From: Yoonia sp. | Lineage (GTDB): Bacteria > Pseudomonadota > Alphaproteobacteria > Rhodobacterales > Rhodobacteraceae | Reading direction: 5' to 3' | DNA: 64,000 nucleotides | Assembly: GCF_018402175.1 (NCBI RefSeq) | Contig: NZ_JAGYJK010000017.1 | Coordinates: forward strand, 310,001-374,000 | In this document: positions 63,402-64,000 of the stretch, piece by piece | Numbering within the stretch: the first letter of the stretch is position 1 | Layout of the letters: every line of letters starts with the position of its first letter | Made by a program: the position numbers and the translations under genes | The notes under the pieces: model-generated | Seen by the model: the letters and a program-made list of their open reading frames with translations, nothing else | Told to the model about the DNA's origin: nothing | Databases searched by the model: none

Positions 63402-63646
63402 CAGCCGCCCGTCATCGGCGGAAAGAACGCAACCTCGCGCACACCGGCAAGCGGGGCATCGAAATCCGCCAGTTCCTGATCCACCGCAACGCGCAGCGCG
63501 CTGATATCGGCAAAAGCAGCGGCATAGCGATCCTCGCGCGCGACAAGTTCGGCAACAAGATCAGCGACCGTCGCGGCCTTGGTCTGCACTTTTTCCTGCG
63601 GCACGCCGATCCGTTCGCGGACCCAAGCGAAATACATCACGTTCAT
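63401..63646 (-). CDS. moaD: Molybdopterin synthase sulfur carrier subunit MoaD
   Basis: An 81-residue ubiquitin-like protein ending in the Gly-Gly (FFPPMTGG) whose thiocarboxylate donates sulfur. MNVMYFAWVRERIG at the start and AVDQELADFDAPL fit MoaD. The start ATG overlaps the pgsA stop by ATGA; the longer frame upstream lies inside pgsA. Confidence 0.94.
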   Translation of the reverse strand: MNVMYFAWVRERIGVPQEKVQTKAATVADLVAELVAREDRYAAAFADISALRVAVDQELADFDAPLAGVREVAFFPPMTGG

Positions 63647-64000
63647 TGTACCGGTCCCCCCACCAGATATGGTTGCGCCTTGCGGAAATAATCCCACCCC
63701 GTCAGCAGGGTCAGAATACCCGCAATCCAAAGCGCGATAATCCCGACCCACCAAGTCACAAATGTCGACAGCGCCTCGACCCCGTCATAATGCTCAAAAG
63801 CACCCTTGGCGAACAGGATCGCAATGGCGACCATCTGCGCGGTGGTTTTCCACTTGGCCAATTGCGTGACTTTCAGCAGGCCCGCGGTATCGCCCAGAAA
63901 CTCGCGCAGGCCCGACACGAACACTTCACGGAACATGATCACCGTGGCGGGCAACAGGATATAGGGGTCCATGCCGGAAAACCCGGTGATCACCAAAAGC
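63643..64000 (-). CDS. pgsA: CDP-diacylglycerol-glycerol-3-phosphate 3-phosphatidyltransferase, C-terminal part (cut by window edge)
   Basis: The last 118 codons of a membrane enzyme that makes phosphatidylglycerol phosphate. Visible are PYILLPATVIMFREVFVSGLREFL, KVTQLAKWKTTAQMVAIAILF and two further helices, all typical of PgsA. The CDP-alcohol phosphotransferase motif lies beyond the window. The stop overlaps moaD by ATGA, a pgsA-moaD-moaE order known from Rhodobacteraceae. Confidence 0.9.
   Translation of the reverse strand, partial: LLVITGFSGMDPYILLPATVIMFREVFVSGLREFLGDTAGLLKVTQLAKWKTTAQMVAIAILFAKGAFEHYDGVEALSTFVTWWVGIIALWIAGILTLLTGWDYFRKAQPYLVGGPVQ

Overview
The window is ordinary chromosomal DNA of an alphaproteobacterium, most likely a marine member of the Rhodobacteraceae (roseobacter group, perhaps close to Loktanella or Yoonia). 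This rests on the GC-rich coding sequence, many four-base ATGA stop/start overlaps, family traits such as an invasion-associated-locus-B-like protein, DUF6478, orphan phhB and PrsDE-type exporter genes, PHB synthesis genes, and gene orders typical of this family. The genus is inference. I see no tRNA, rRNA, IS element, prophage or CRISPR array. No stretch above 300 bases lacks a gene.

Layout. 1-4451 (minus): a tight run greA > membrane protein > AEC transporter > fghA > yaiI > HAD hydrolase > ornithine-cyclodeaminase-like gene (cut by the window edge). 4667-6310 (plus): ETF-ubiquinone oxidoreductase. 6376-11239 (minus): rsfS-rlmH-gpmI-envC-like-ctpA. 11433-14254 (minus): asparaginase-xth-quinone-reductase-like. 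14451-16283 (plus): IalB-like protein and rlmN. 16575-17907 (minus): LOG protein and gluconokinase. 17991-19430 (plus): dapD and two small proteins. 19523-22405 (minus): dgcN-dgcA-dat, a D-amino-acid operon. 22632-24339 (minus): glnK-amtB. 24610-30350: a bifunctional penicillin-binding protein, a small secreted protein, and a type I secretion pair with no substrate nearby. 30406-33974 (plus): ridA-GDPD-acyltransferase-phhB-mscS. 34005-38897: peroxiredoxin, ferredoxin-reductase-like protein, rsmD, ispE and a TPR protein. 38898-39138: an intergenic region that looks like a small-RNA gene. 39139-41834 (minus): accD, frameshifted folC and a secreted protein. 41890-48535: CPBP protease, ilvD and followers, fadH. 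48721-53393: LysR regulator, diguanylate cyclase, OmpA-like protein, AhpD-like protein, acetyltransferase and CinA-like protein. 53509-56936 (plus): map, a hydrolase-membrane fusion and an orphan TRAP receptor. 57016-59322: frameshifted polyprenyl diphosphate synthase, DUF2007, a methyltransferase and DUF465. 59415-64000: phbA-phbB, a degenerate EAL protein, tag, and pgsA-moaD-moaE.

How the genes fit together. Most are housekeeping genes: envelope maintenance, RNA methylation, isoprenoid, quinone, folate, lysine and branched-chain amino-acid synthesis, nitrogen sensing and uptake, PHB storage and molybdopterin. The most interesting metabolic unit is dgcN-dgcA-dat. It could funnel D-amino acids into D-glutamate by transamination and then into L-glutamate through an N-acetylated intermediate.

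The most interesting non-coding signals are three. The first is a family of four dispersed elements, each just downstream of a stop codon and on the same strand as that gene. The second is a promoter-hairpin-G-tract-terminator unit at 39005-39124 that resembles a small RNA. The third is a perfect 10-bp direct repeat upstream of glnK. Two normally essential genes (folC and the long-chain polyprenyl diphosphate synthase) each carry one apparent extra base, which more likely reflects sequence error than real loss.
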